From an uncultured Bacteroidales bacterium (GTDB taxonomy: Bacteria; Bacteroidota; Bacteroidia; Bacteroidales; Paludibacteraceae), in the NCBI GenBank assembly GCA_946414805.1, contig CAMKPZ010000012.1:1-40791 (forward strand): a stretch of 40,791 bases of DNA, given 5' to 3'. Positions 23,899 to 32,369 of the stretch are shown here, piece after piece. Positions within the stretch are counted from its first letter, which is position 1; each line of letters begins with the position of its first letter. A model generated the notes under the pieces. That model ran no database searches. It saw nothing but the letters and a program-made list of their open reading frames with translations, and was not told the DNA's origin. The position numbers and the translations under genes are program-made.

Positions 23899-26730
23899 AT
23901 GAAACGCCTCTTGTTCATATTCTTTGCTTCTCTTGCGTTGCCGGCGGCTGCGCAAGGCGTTTCGCTGTGGTTGCGCACCTCGGCGGAAGCGCTTTGTTCC
24001 ACCAACCCCTTCTTCTCTTTCATGCCCCGGTACACCGATGAGGAAGGAATCGTGGAGAACAACAGAACATTCATCTATGAATATTCGGAGGCCGGTCCTA
24101 ATGCGGCGGAAGGTACGGATCTCTGGGAGATTTTCTACACTACAACGATCGATTACACCCAGTGGACCTCCAATCTCCGGGAGGGATGGTATCGTGTCTC
24201 CATGGCGCCCCGGGCGGAGGATGTCGGTTTCCCGGAACGGTATATCGTGAGCGAACCGGTCTATATCGCTCGGGTGGATGGCGCTTGTACGCCTTTCTCG
24301 GATCCATGGCCGGACGAGATCTCGGATAACGTGTGTCCGAGGGGCACCTTGCTCTTCCGCGAGGATTTCGGCGGGAACAGCCCGTTGGATCCGGTTACCA
24401 GTCCGACCCCTCTCACGACCATGAGTCACCGCTATACGCAGGCTTTTGATGTGATCTCCAGAGTCGCTAGCGGAAAGTTCGTGGTGGCGAAACACGGATG
24501 GAAGAACAATCTGGATCTCAACCCGACGGCGAATACCTTCTCGCAGTGGTTTATTCAGGACGACCATACCTATCCGAACGATTATTCGCGCGGTTATCTG
24601 CTGGAGGTCGACGGCAGGGGAGGCAATGATGCTTTCTATACCACCCGTTTTCCGGTATGCGCCAATATGGATCTGACTTTCTCGGCGTATGTGGCCAATG
24701 TGTTAGCGCCGAACTACCATTACGCCAAGCCGAAAGTACGTTTCCTTATTACCGACGAGGCTACGGGCGATACGATCATGGAGGAGTCTTCGGGACCTAT
24801 CGAACCGGCTCCGGACGATTTCATGGTCAATGGTTATCCTACGGTTCAGTCTGCCCCCTGGCACCTGGTCGGAACGACCTTCCGTGTCAATCCGGGAGTG
24901 AGTCTGATCCGTCTCTCTATCTACAATGACGAGAATGCCGGAATCGGTAATGACTTTGCGATGGATGATATAGAGATCCGCCTGTGCAGCCACGAAGTGT
25001 CTATTGATTCCGAGCATGAGATATGTCAGGACAGAAGGTATGATTTTCTCGCTCATGTGACCGATGACGGCGGATTTGAACAGCCTTACCAGTACTTGTG
25101 GCAGTTCGCCAAGGACAGTCTGCCCTATAACAGCGAAGGATGGATGAACAGGCACTTGGGGTTGGATTATACGATCGGTCAGGTCTCTTTTGAGGACGAA
25201 GGCTGGTATCGGCTCTGTGTCACCTCCAATGGCGTGGATGTCACCAAAGAGCGTTATTGCCGCGCCATGAGCGAACCTTTTTTTCTGAAGGTCAATCCTT
25301 GTCACCCTTGTCCGGATCTGCAGATTATCATGGAGGACACTATCGTCTGCGACACCCTTATGCCCTTCCGTTGGAGAGACACGCTCTTCACTGAACCGGC
25401 TTCGGTCAATATACTCCTGCGTGACAGTACCGGGTGCGACAGTGTCTATTATACCTACACCCTCCATACCCAACGCTGCTGCGCGGAGCCGACGGTCATC
25501 TATGAGGACACCACCGTCTGCGACACCCTTCTGCCTATCTACTGGCATTATGCCACTTTGCCTGAAGCAGGCACATACAAGGTCATCTACCGCAACCGCC
25601 GCGGATGCGACAGTCTGATCTACAACTGTACGGTTCATACCGAGCTGTGTTGCCGCGAGATGCAGACCGTCCGTATCGACACCACCGTCTGCGACACCCT
25701 TATGCCTTTCCGCTGGAGAGACACGCTCTTCACCGCTCCGGCGACTTACGAACTGCTCTACCGCAACCGCCGCGGATGCGACAGCCTCACCGCTTTCTGC
25801 TCCCTCCATACCAAGGTCTGCTGTCCCGATCCCCTCATCGTCCGGCATGACACCACCGTCTGCGATTCGCTCATGCCGTTCACGTGGCGCGGATTTACGT
25901 TTGACGAACCCTCCGAGAAACAGGAGACGGAATACTCTTCACGGCGCTGCGACAGTATCATACATGTCTATTCGCTCCAAACGGAGTTATGTATCCCTCC
26001 TCCGGTCTCGATCTATACAGACACGGTCGTTTGCGACACCCTCCTGCCTTACACCTGGCATGAGCACCTCTTCACGGAGCCCGGGACCTTCAGCCGTTCT
26101 GTCACAGGCAGCCGCCGGCAGACGGTCAACTATTTCTATACCCTCGACACCGTCCATTGCGAACGGCCCTGTCCGCAGATACGTTCTCTCGTCATTGACA
26201 CCACCGTCTGCGACACCCTTCTGCCTGTCGTCTGGCGCGGACTGCTCTTTGAGCAGCCCTCGGAGCAGGGGGTCATGGAACTCTCGCCGCGCGGGTGCGA
26301 CAGTATCCTGCACCTCTTTGCCCTGAATACCGTCCATTGCGACAAACTCTGGCCGATAATCGTCAATAAATACAACTGGCAGTTGGCGTGCGACAACGTA
26401 GCACTCCGCTCTTTCTTCCCGGACAGGATGCCTACCTTCTTCCAGTGGTTCAAAAACGACTCTCCTGTCCCGGGCGCCAATATGGACGACTATGCCGAGC
26501 AGAACCGGCTGCACGGAGTCTTCCAGTTGCAGGTCACGCTGGACGGAAACGAGACGGTCTGGTCGAATATCATCGATCTCTCTGCGCCCGAAGAGGAACA
26601 GCCTCTGAACCTGCAAATATACGACAGCAGAGGGCGGCAGGTCTCCGCAGACCAACTGACGAAAGGCATCTACCTCTTCCGTTATCAGCAGGGAGACAAG
26701 GTCTGGACTGAAAAGATAATGATCCCCTGA
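23899..26730 (+). CDS. Large secreted protein with six Cys repeats and T9SS signal
   Basis: A 943-residue exported protein of unknown function. Signal peptide MKRLLFIFFASLALPAAAQ. The first 350 residues resemble a jelly-roll or adhesin-like region, followed by an Ig-like segment (about 370-470, with EDEGWYRLCVTSNG). Residues about 477-815 are six tandem units of 55-58 residues with the pattern DTTVCDTLLP, a Trp near position 15 and a GCDS-type motif in most units. The last 40 residues (LQIYDSRGRQVSADQL...GIYLFRY) are a type A type IX secretion sorting domain. It should be exported and anchored at the cell surface. It starts immediately after dsbD, whose thiol chemistry might serve its many cysteines. 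Confidence 0.85.
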   Translation: MKRLLFIFFASLALPAAAQGVSLWLRTSAEALCSTNPFFSFMPRYTDEEGIVENNRTFIYEYSEAGPNAAEGTDLWEIFYTTTIDYTQWTSNLREGWYRVSMAPRAEDVGFPERYIVSEPVYIARVDGACTPFSDPWPDEISDNVCPRGTLLFREDFGGNSPLDPVTSPTPLTTMSHRYTQAFDVISRVASGKFVVAKHGWKNNLDLNPTANTFSQWFIQDDHTYPNDYSRGYLLEVDGRGGNDAFYTTRFPVCANMDLTFSAYVANVLAPNYHYAKPKVRFLITDEATGDTIMEESSGPIEPAPDDFMVNGYPTVQSAPWHLVGTTFRVNPGVSLIRLSIYNDENAGIGNDFAMDDIEIRLCSHEVSIDSEHEICQDRRYDFLAHVTDDGGFEQPYQYLWQFAKDSLPYNSEGWMNRHLGLDYTIGQVSFEDEGWYRLCVTSNGVDVTKERYCRAMSEPFFLKVNPCHPCPDLQIIMEDTIVCDTLMPFRWRDTLFTEPASVNILLRDSTGCDSVYYTYTLHTQRCCAEPTVIYEDTTVCDTLLPIYWHYATLPEAGTYKVIYRNRRGCDSLIYNCTVHTELCCREMQTVRIDTTVCDTLMPFRWRDTLFTAPATYELLYRNRRGCDSLTAFCSLHTKVCCPDPLIVRHDTTVCDSLMPFTWRGFTFDEPSEKQETEYSSRRCDSIIHVYSLQTELCIPPPVSIYTDTVVCDTLLPYTWHEHLFTEPGTFSRSVTGSRRQTVNYFYTLDTVHCERPCPQIRSLVIDTTVCDTLLPVVWRGLLFEQPSEQGVMELSPRGCDSILHLFALNTVHCDKLWPIIVNKYNWQLACDNVALRSFFPDRMPTFFQWFKNDSPVPGANMDDYAEQNRLHGVFQLQVTLDGNETVWSNIIDLSAPEEEQPLNLQIYDSRGRQVSADQLTKGIYLFRYQQGDKVWTEKIMIP
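25329..26343 (+). repeat. Six tandem coding repeats, about 165-175 nt each
   Basis: Each unit begins near a GACACCACCGTCTGCGACAC-type sequence (about 25329, 25503, 25677, 25848, 26019 and 26199). Several copies are nearly identical at the DNA level over this block, which suggests recent expansion or conversion. Confidence 0.8.
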
Positions 26731-26738
26731 TCTTTTTT
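26711..26738 (+). terminator. Possible terminator overlapping the repeat-protein stop
   Basis: AAAAGAT (26711-26717) pairs with ATCTTTT (26730-26736) with a T-run. The stem is AT-rich and includes the stop codon. Confidence 0.4.
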
Positions 26739-26767
26739 CGGGTTTCCTTGTTTTTTTTCTTTTTTCT

Positions 26768-26799
26768 CTTGCGCAAGTCAAAAAAAAGCAGTAATTTTG
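26768..26799 (+). promoter_or_regulatory. Promoter of the hypB operon
   Basis: CTTG (26768-26771) and TAATTTTG (26792-26799) with a 20-nt spacer. Supports hypB starting at 26844 and not at the in-frame upstream start 26748. Confidence 0.7.
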
Positions 26800-26843
26800 T
26801 ACCGTTTTTCGTTAAGAGAACTATAGCACAAGAGAAAAATACC

Positions 26844-27551
26844 ATGGAAGAGGTCAAAATTATTGAAATCAAAAAGAGTATCTTCGAAGACAACGACCGT
26901 GATGCCGACGCACTGCGCGGCAAGTTGAAGAGCCGCGGAGTGTATCTGCTGAATTTGATGTCAGCTCCCGGCAGCGGCAAAACGACCACTCTTATTCAAA
27001 CTATCAATCGTCTCAAGGACAAGATTCGGATTGCGGTGATGGAAGCGGACATCGACAGCGATGTAGACGCAGTCAAAATCAAGGAAGCCACGGGTGTGGA
27101 GTCCATTCAGTTGCATACCGGCGGAATGTGCCATCTCGATGCAGAGATGACGGAACAGGGCTTGGATGCCCTGTTAGTCGAAAGTAAAAAGACCGCTTCG
27201 CTCAAAGTAGAAAGCCAGCCTGACCTTGTGATATTGGAGAATGTGGGAAACTTGGTATGCCCTGCCGAGTTTGATACCGGTGCAGTGAAGAATGCCATGA
27301 TCCTCTCCGTGCCCGAGGGACATGACAAACCCCTGAAATATCCGTTGATGTTCTCCGTCTGTGATGTAGTTGTGATCAACAAAATGGATGTTCTGCCGTA
27401 CTTTGATTTCGATCTGGAGAAATGCAAGGAATACATCCATATGCGTAATCCGAAAGCTACCGTTATTCCGATCTGCGCCAAGACAGGAGAAGGAGTAGAT
27501 GTCTTTGCCGACTGGCTCTTGACAGAAGTCAAGAATTGGCAAAATGACTAA
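26844..27551 (+). CDS. hypB: Hydrogenase/urease nickel incorporation GTPase HypB
   Basis: GTPase that, with HypA, loads nickel into [NiFe]-hydrogenase. 235 residues. The P-loop is SAPGSGKTT; metal-site and switch residues are in GGMCHLDAEM and NVGNLVCPAEFD; NKMD gives guanine specificity. There is no His-rich or CxxCxC nickel-storage N-terminus. Residues about 111-121 (LVESKKTASLK) come from a 34-nt repeat that recurs in the next gene and widen a loop normally short in HypB. No hydrogenase structural gene or hypC-F is in the window, so the client is unknown. Confidence 0.92.
   Translation: MEEVKIIEIKKSIFEDNDRDADALRGKLKSRGVYLLNLMSAPGSGKTTTLIQTINRLKDKIRIAVMEADIDSDVDAVKIKEATGVESIQLHTGGMCHLDAEMTEQGLDALLVESKKTASLKVESQPDLVILENVGNLVCPAEFDTGAVKNAMILSVPEGHDKPLKYPLMFSVCDVVVINKMDVLPYFDFDLEKCKEYIHMRNPKATVIPICAKTGEGVDVFADWLLTEVKNWQND
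27174..27207. repeat. 34-nt in-frame repeat, copy in hypB
   Basis: Matches 29478-29511 in 32 of 34 positions; both encode LVES(K/Q)KTASLK. Confidence 0.85.
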
Positions 27552-27575
27552 ATTGTAAATGACTAAATTGTAAAT
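27546..27575. repeat. AATTGTAAAT-type repeat after hypB
   Basis: Two copies of TGACTAAATTGTAAA; the first includes the hypB stop codon. Confidence 0.65.
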
Positions 27576-27581
27576 AGCTTT

Positions 27582-30446
27582 ATGCCTGAAATGTCAACCA
27601 AGTTTGTCCCCAAGCACAAAGGGGACAAGAACCCGAATCCGAAACTGCTGAAGTTCGTCCGTCACGTGACGGACCGTGTGCCGGGAAAAATCAAGATGAC
27701 CACCGATGCCCCTGAGTACTGGGGTCTCGCCTGTATCTTTGAGGACGAGATGGATGCCGTGACGCGCGAAGCGTCGCTGGATCTGTTGTTGGACATGCTG
27801 CCCGGTAATTTCTTCAAGGTCCGCAAACACCATTCGTACGCGCAGTTGCATGCCATGAATGCCAAAAAGCATTATACGCCGGACGACAAGTCGTTCGACG
27901 AACTGCTCGACAAACTGGCGTATTTCGGTATGCTGGAGTATGACTACGGCGATCATTATACCAACGGTCAGGGACCGGATGAAGGCACTACCTTCAACCG
28001 TGAGGACCGTATCTACTGGGTGCCGATGTTCGTGCCCGGCAGCGCCGAGTATACCAATATGAACACCGATCTCATGGACCGCCATCCGGAACTGGCAATG
28101 TTCTTCGAGCGAATGACTTTCCTGCCGCTGGAGAAGATTACGCCGATGGTGCCGATGGGGGGCAGCGGTATCGGTATGCATGTTATTCCGGTTGAGAAAG
28201 CGATCTCCATGGAGAACCAATCCCTTGATATTGAGCATATCAGTTATTGGCTCAAGAAATACGAAGGACATATCGGTGTGGGCATCTGCTCCTGCCGTTA
28301 CGGCCGCAAGAAACTGGACGAAGGCTGTGCGGATGACTACCGCGACTGGTGTATCGGTGTGGGCGATATGGCGGATTATCTGCGTGAGACCGGCCGCGGA
28401 CACGATATCACGTATGAAGAGGCAATGGCTATCCTCAAAAAAGCAGAGGATCACGGATTTGTACACCAGGTGACCAATATTGACGGCGATGGCAAGATCT
28501 TCGCTATCTGCAACTGTAATGTCAAGATCTGTAACGCGCTCCGTACATCCCAACTCTTTAATACTCCTAATATGTCGCGTAGCGCGTACGTTGCACGCGT
28601 GGAGGCGGACAAGTGTGTGGCATGCGGACGATGCGTCGAATATTGTCCTGCCGGAGCGGTCAAACTGGGACAGAAACTCTGTACTTCGCATGGACCTGTT
28701 GAATATCCGAAACAGGAACTGCCGGATGCCTCCAAATGGGGACCGCATAAATGGAATGAGGACTACCGTGACCGCAACCGTATCAACTGCTATGAGACCG
28801 GTACTTCGCCCTGTAAGACAGCGTGTCCGGCTCATATCGCTGTGCAAGGCTACTTGAAGAAAGCCGCGGAAGGCAAGTATCGCGAAGCGCTGGAACTGAT
28901 CAAACGCGAGAACCCGTTCCCTGCGGTCTGCGGACGCATCTGCAACCGCCGTTGTGAAGATGCTTGTACGCGTGGGACGATCGATCAGGCGGTTTCCATC
29001 GATGCAGTGAAGAAATTTATTGCCGAGCAGGATCTGCATGCAGAACACCGCTTTGTGCCGGAGATCAATATTGCCTCCTCGGTACAGGAGCGATGGGAAG
29101 AAAAGATCGCTATTATCGGAGGAGGTCCTGCCGGACTCAGTTGCGCTTATTATCTCGCCACAATGGGCTATAAACCTACGGTATTCGAGAAAAACGAACA
29201 GCCGGGAGGTATGCTCCGCTATGGCATTCCTTCGTATAAACTGGAGAAGGAAGTCATTGATGCAGAGATTGATATCATGCGTCAGATAGGAGTGGAGATC
29301 AAGACCGGTGTCGAAGTAGGCAAAGATATCACGATCGCCCAACTGCGTGAGCAAGGATATAAAGGCTTCTATGTGGCTATCGGTTGTCAGGGCGGACGTC
29401 TGCCCGGTATCCCCGGACAGGATTTGGAGGGGACGACGACGGCTATTGATTTCCTGCATGACGCTAACTGCGGTCAATTAGTTGAAAGTCAAAAGACCGC
29501 TTCGCTCAAAGACAAGAGAGTAGTGGTTGTCGGCGGTGGTAACGTGGCTATTGATGCGGCGCGTGTGGCTAAACGCAGCGGTGCTTCCGAAGTGACAATG
29601 TTATCGCTCGAGACGGAAGATATCATGCCGGCGTCGAAGGAAGAACGCCGTGAGGCACGTGAAGACGGCGTGGTGATCAATCCGGGATGGGGACCGAAAG
29701 AAATAAAAAATTCACAATTAAAAATTCAAAATGTAGGTAGCATAACCTTCAAGAAGTGCGTGTCTGTGTTTGACGGGCAGCATAAGTTCGCGCCGAAGTT
29801 CGACGAGAACGAGACGATTACGTTGGATGCCGACCTTGTGATCTTTGCTATCGGTCAGACCGTTGTGCTGAAGGATCTGCTGAAGGACACCAAGGTGGAA
29901 TTCGTCCGCGGTGTCTATCCGGTTGCCGACAAACTCACCTATCAGACTGCCGAACCCGATATCTTCGTCGGCGGAGATGTCTTCACCGGTCCGAAGTTCG
30001 CTATTGACGCCATTGCTGCCGGTAAGGAGGCGGCGGAGAGCCTGCATCGTTTTGTACAGCACGGACATATGACCATCGGTCGCAACCGCCGTGATTTCAT
30101 CGAACTGGACAAGGGTGATATCGTTGTCGGGAATTATGATAACAGCAGCCGCCAGATACCTGAAGAAGCCGTTCGGAAGAGCCGCTTTGCCGAGTATCAC
30201 GGTACGCTGACGGAGGAGCAGGTGCGCAAGGAAACGGCGCGTTGTCTTGGCTGCGGTGCTTCTGTCGTGGATACGAACCGCTGTATCGGATGCGGTATCT
30301 GTACTACCAAATGCGGCTTCGATGCGATCCATCTCCATCGGGAGCATCCCGAAGCCAGCGTCATGCGCACCTCCGAGAATAAGTTCGACGGCATCCTTCC
30401 CTACATGATCAAGAGAGGCGGAAAGATTTTGTTCGGCAAGAAATAA
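27582..30446 (+). CDS. Multidomain Fe-S / FAD oxidoreductase, GltD-like
   Basis: 954 residues, presumably cytoplasmic, moving electrons between NAD(P)H and an unknown carrier. Residues about 1-330 are a Cys-containing domain (GICSCRYGRKKLDEGC, AICNCNVKIC) seen before ferredoxin domains in anaerobes. A 4Fe-4S motif follows (CVACGRCVEYCPAG, about 345), then a GltD/Fer4_20 domain (CKTACPAHIAVQGY, VCGRICNRRCEDAC), an FAD fold (AIIGGGPAGLSCAYY), an NAD(P) fold (VVVGGGNVAIDAAR) and a C-terminal ferredoxin (CLGCGASVVDTNRCIGCGIC). Two repeat-encoded inserts are visible: LVESQKTASLK at about 633 and KNSQLKIQNV at about 709. It lies between hypB and hypA, which hints at a link to hydrogen metabolism; that is inference. 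Confidence 0.85.
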   Translation: MPEMSTKFVPKHKGDKNPNPKLLKFVRHVTDRVPGKIKMTTDAPEYWGLACIFEDEMDAVTREASLDLLLDMLPGNFFKVRKHHSYAQLHAMNAKKHYTPDDKSFDELLDKLAYFGMLEYDYGDHYTNGQGPDEGTTFNREDRIYWVPMFVPGSAEYTNMNTDLMDRHPELAMFFERMTFLPLEKITPMVPMGGSGIGMHVIPVEKAISMENQSLDIEHISYWLKKYEGHIGVGICSCRYGRKKLDEGCADDYRDWCIGVGDMADYLRETGRGHDITYEEAMAILKKAEDHGFVHQVTNIDGDGKIFAICNCNVKICNALRTSQLFNTPNMSRSAYVARVEADKCVACGRCVEYCPAGAVKLGQKLCTSHGPVEYPKQELPDASKWGPHKWNEDYRDRNRINCYETGTSPCKTACPAHIAVQGYLKKAAEGKYREALELIKRENPFPAVCGRICNRRCEDACTRGTIDQAVSIDAVKKFIAEQDLHAEHRFVPEINIASSVQERWEEKIAIIGGGPAGLSCAYYLATMGYKPTVFEKNEQPGGMLRYGIPSYKLEKEVIDAEIDIMRQIGVEIKTGVEVGKDITIAQLREQGYKGFYVAIGCQGGRLPGIPGQDLEGTTTAIDFLHDANCGQLVESQKTASLKDKRVVVVGGGNVAIDAARVAKRSGASEVTMLSLETEDIMPASKEERREAREDGVVINPGWGPKEIKNSQLKIQNVGSITFKKCVSVFDGQHKFAPKFDENETITLDADLVIFAIGQTVVLKDLLKDTKVEFVRGVYPVADKLTYQTAEPDIFVGGDVFTGPKFAIDAIAAGKEAAESLHRFVQHGHMTIGRNRRDFIELDKGDIVVGNYDNSSRQIPEEAVRKSRFAEYHGTLTEEQVRKETARCLGCGASVVDTNRCIGCGICTTKCGFDAIHLHREHPEASVMRTSENKFDGILPYMIKRGGKILFGKK
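29478..29511. repeat. 34-nt in-frame repeat, copy in the oxidoreductase
   Basis: 32 of 34 positions match 27174-27207, in the same reading frame, just before the NAD(P)-binding GGGNVAID strand. Confidence 0.85.
29704..29732. repeat. AATTAAAAATTC-type repeat in the oxidoreductase
   Basis: Encodes KNSQLKIQNV. Related in sequence to the pheT 27-nt element, read from the other side. Confidence 0.6.
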
Positions 30447-30476
30447 ATTGTACATTGTACATTGTCAAATTGTACA
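30447..30476. repeat. TTGTACA repeat before hypA
   Basis: ATTGTACATTGTACATTGTC and a further TTGTACATC fill the spacer directly upstream of hypA. Same family as the inserts in pheT and murA. Confidence 0.7.
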
Positions 30477-30479
30477 TCA

Positions 30480-30827
30480 ATGCACGAACTGGGAATAGTT
30501 TTCTATATCATCCGCGATGTCAAAAAAGTAGCGCAGGAGAATGGGGTAGAGCGGGTCTCGACGGTTGTGATGAACATCGGAGAGGTCAGCACGATTATTC
30601 CGGAATACCTCATCGACTGTTGGCGGTGGGCTGCGGATAAGGAAGAGATCCTCAAGGGCTGCGAACTGAAGATAGACCCTGTTCCCGCGGTGACGCATTG
30701 CGACGGCTGCGGGAAGGACTATCCGACGGTGGAGCACGGAAAGACTTGTCCGTATTGCGGCTCTTCCGAAACATGGCTTCTGCGCGGCAATGAGGTGGAG
30801 ATCAAAGAGATCGTCGTGCCTCAATAA
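30480..30827 (+). CDS. hypA: Hydrogenase nickel incorporation protein HypA
   Basis: Nickel metallochaperone partner of HypB. 115 residues. It begins MHELGIV, with the His2/Glu3 nickel site, and has the zinc site CDGCGKDYP...CPYCGS near residues 75-100. The start ATG 30480 is fixed by the MHE motif; the frame extends upstream to 30462 through repeat sequence only. It lies two genes after hypB, a split arrangement of a normally adjacent pair, and is followed by membrane protein genes. Confidence 0.92.
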   Translation: MHELGIVFYIIRDVKKVAQENGVERVSTVVMNIGEVSTIIPEYLIDCWRWAADKEEILKGCELKIDPVPAVTHCDGCGKDYPTVEHGKTCPYCGSSETWLLRGNEVEIKEIVVPQ

Positions 30828-30870
30828 ATTATAAATTGTAAATCGTAAATCGTAAATTGTAAATTGTCAA
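30828..30870. repeat. AATTGTAAATCGT-type repeat after hypA
   Basis: About four units of AAATTGT/AAATCGT fill the spacer between hypA and the small membrane protein. Confidence 0.65.
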
Positions 30871-30875
30871 ATATC

Positions 30876-31157
30876 ATGGCTTGTTTTATTGTACCATTAA
30901 CACAAGCGGTAGCAACCACTGTGTACCGCAAAGTAACCAAACAATCCGACTCTTTTGTCGGTCGTAATCTCAAGACCCTGGAGCAGATGCTCTGGGGTGG
31001 ATCCGTAATGCTGCTCATCGACCATCTGGTCAATGGTGAACTTTTCGCATGGAATCTCCGCGAAGTACTTACTGTCGGTGTGCCGATGTCTGTGGTTGTC
31101 ACGGCGGTCTGGGCGATCTGGTGTTTTGCCAAAGAACGTAAAGCCGTCAAGGCTTAA
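30876..31157 (+). CDS. Small membrane protein of unknown function
   Basis: 93 residues with two or three hydrophobic segments (MACFIVPLTQAVATTVY; MLLIDHLVNG; VPMSVVVTAVWAIWCFA) and a Lys-rich C-terminus. I do not recognise the family. I chose ATG 30876; TTG 30864 is in frame but lies in the repeat. It starts 48 nt after hypA and ends 30 nt before the larger membrane protein, so it is probably part of the hypB operon and may form a pair with that protein. Confidence 0.65.
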   Translation: MACFIVPLTQAVATTVYRKVTKQSDSFVGRNLKTLEQMLWGGSVMLLIDHLVNGELFAWNLREVLTVGVPMSVVVTAVWAIWCFAKERKAVKA

Positions 31158-31187
31158 AAAAAATCAAATCATTAAATCAACTAATCT

Positions 31188-32294
31188 ATGTTTTTTCAAG
31201 TTTATGGAGAGCATGCTCTGATCCAATGGGTAATGCTTTTTGCAGTCCTCGCAGGACTGATTCTCTGGAATGAGTTCGCGCGCCGTACCAAACTCGGCGG
31301 TGCGATCACTTTCTTCGCCATTCCGCTGGCGCTGACCGTCTATTTCATCGCTATCGCTGTCGGCGCACGCATGGGTGCCGATTGGGCGGTGAACAACCAG
31401 ACACACGTGTACATGAACGGCTGGTTCCACTACGCCAAGCTGTACGCTGCGCTGACCGGCTGTATCGGTTTCATGATGATCAAGTATGAGTGGGGCATCG
31501 GTGCCAAGCGCTGGTTCAAACCCTTCCCGTTCATCATCGTGGGTATCAACATTCTGATCGCTGTGGCTTCCGATTTCGAGTCCGCTATCATCGGTTGGAA
31601 CAAATGGTGGCTGTCGAGTGAAGGCGTGTGGTTGTACGGCGGCTGGCACAACGTGTTCAACGGCGTTGCCGGTCTGTTTAACATCTTCTGTATGACCGCC
31701 TGGTGGAACGTTTACCCCAGCAAGGACCGCAAGGATATGATCTGGGCGGACATGACTTGGGTCTATATTCTGGTTTACGACATCTGGAACTTCGCTTACA
31801 CCTACAACTGTCTGCCTACCCACAGCTGGTACTGCGGTATCGCCCTGCTGCTTGCTCCTACGGTTGCCGCTCTCTGCTGGAACCGCGGCGGCTGGATCCA
31901 GAACCGTGCCAACACACTGGCTATCTGGTGTATGTTCGCCCAGGTGTTCCCGCTCTTCCAGGAGACCTTCTTCAACGGCAGGCAGTTCTTTTCATGGGCT
32001 GTGCTGCCGATCCAGTATGTGAACGGCGTAGAGACGATCAACGCCATTTATGCCGCTTCCGGTCTCGGCGATGAGGTCGTTGCGCATACCACGGTGGCTG
32101 CGGAAGGTGCCACGGCTGCCAATCCGACCGCTATGCTCGTGATCAGCGCACTCGCCCTTGTGACGAATATCGTTGCCTTCGGATATATCATGTATCAGGC
32201 TAAGGCTCGTCATATCAATCCGTACAAGGAGGATGTCTTTGTTGGCCAGAAATATTACAAAGACGCCATGGCCCGTGCCGAGGTTAACTCCTGA
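31188..32294 (+). CDS. Polytopic membrane protein, DUF5692-like
   Basis: 368 residues with eight or nine predicted membrane helices and many Trp residues. The order of motifs (ILWNEFARRTK at the N-terminus, NGWFHYAKLYAAL, GGWHNVFNG, TWVYILVYDIWNFAYTYNCLP, FPLFQETF) fits what I recall of DUF5692, whose function is unknown. It shows no transporter or respiratory motif that I can name. It ends the hypB operon and is followed by a GCTGAATGC repeat and a strong terminator. The conserved His, Trp and Asn in the helices could bind a ligand or cofactor, but that is a guess. Confidence 0.7.
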   Translation: MFFQVYGEHALIQWVMLFAVLAGLILWNEFARRTKLGGAITFFAIPLALTVYFIAIAVGARMGADWAVNNQTHVYMNGWFHYAKLYAALTGCIGFMMIKYEWGIGAKRWFKPFPFIIVGINILIAVASDFESAIIGWNKWWLSSEGVWLYGGWHNVFNGVAGLFNIFCMTAWWNVYPSKDRKDMIWADMTWVYILVYDIWNFAYTYNCLPTHSWYCGIALLLAPTVAALCWNRGGWIQNRANTLAIWCMFAQVFPLFQETFFNGRQFFSWAVLPIQYVNGVETINAIYAASGLGDEVVAHTTVAAEGATAANPTAMLVISALALVTNIVAFGYIMYQAKARHINPYKEDVFVGQKYYKDAMARAEVNS

Positions 32295-32295
32295 T

Positions 32296-32327
32296 GGCTG
32301 AATGCAGAATGCTGAATGCTGAAAGCA
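32296..32327. repeat. GCTGAATGC tandem repeat
   Basis: Three imperfect copies of GCTGAATGC(A) directly after the stop of the membrane protein and before the terminator. Confidence 0.65.
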
Positions 32328-32332
32328 GCAAG

Positions 32333-32361
32333 AAAAAGTGTCCTTCGGGGCACTTTTTTTT
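32333..32361 (+). terminator. Terminator of the hypB operon
   Basis: AAAAAGTGTCC and GGGCACTTTTT form a stem closed by a stable TTCG tetraloop (one G-T pair), followed by T. Confidence 0.9.
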
Positions 32362-32369
32362 GTTTAATA

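Noticed and set aside
26748..26843. N-terminal extension of HypB (poly-Phe start)
   Set aside because: Runs through the hypB promoter; ATG 26844 gives the normal N-terminus.
27594..29477. 627-codon open frame on the minus strand
   Set aside because: Antisense to the Fe-S/FAD oxidoreductase; no motif support.
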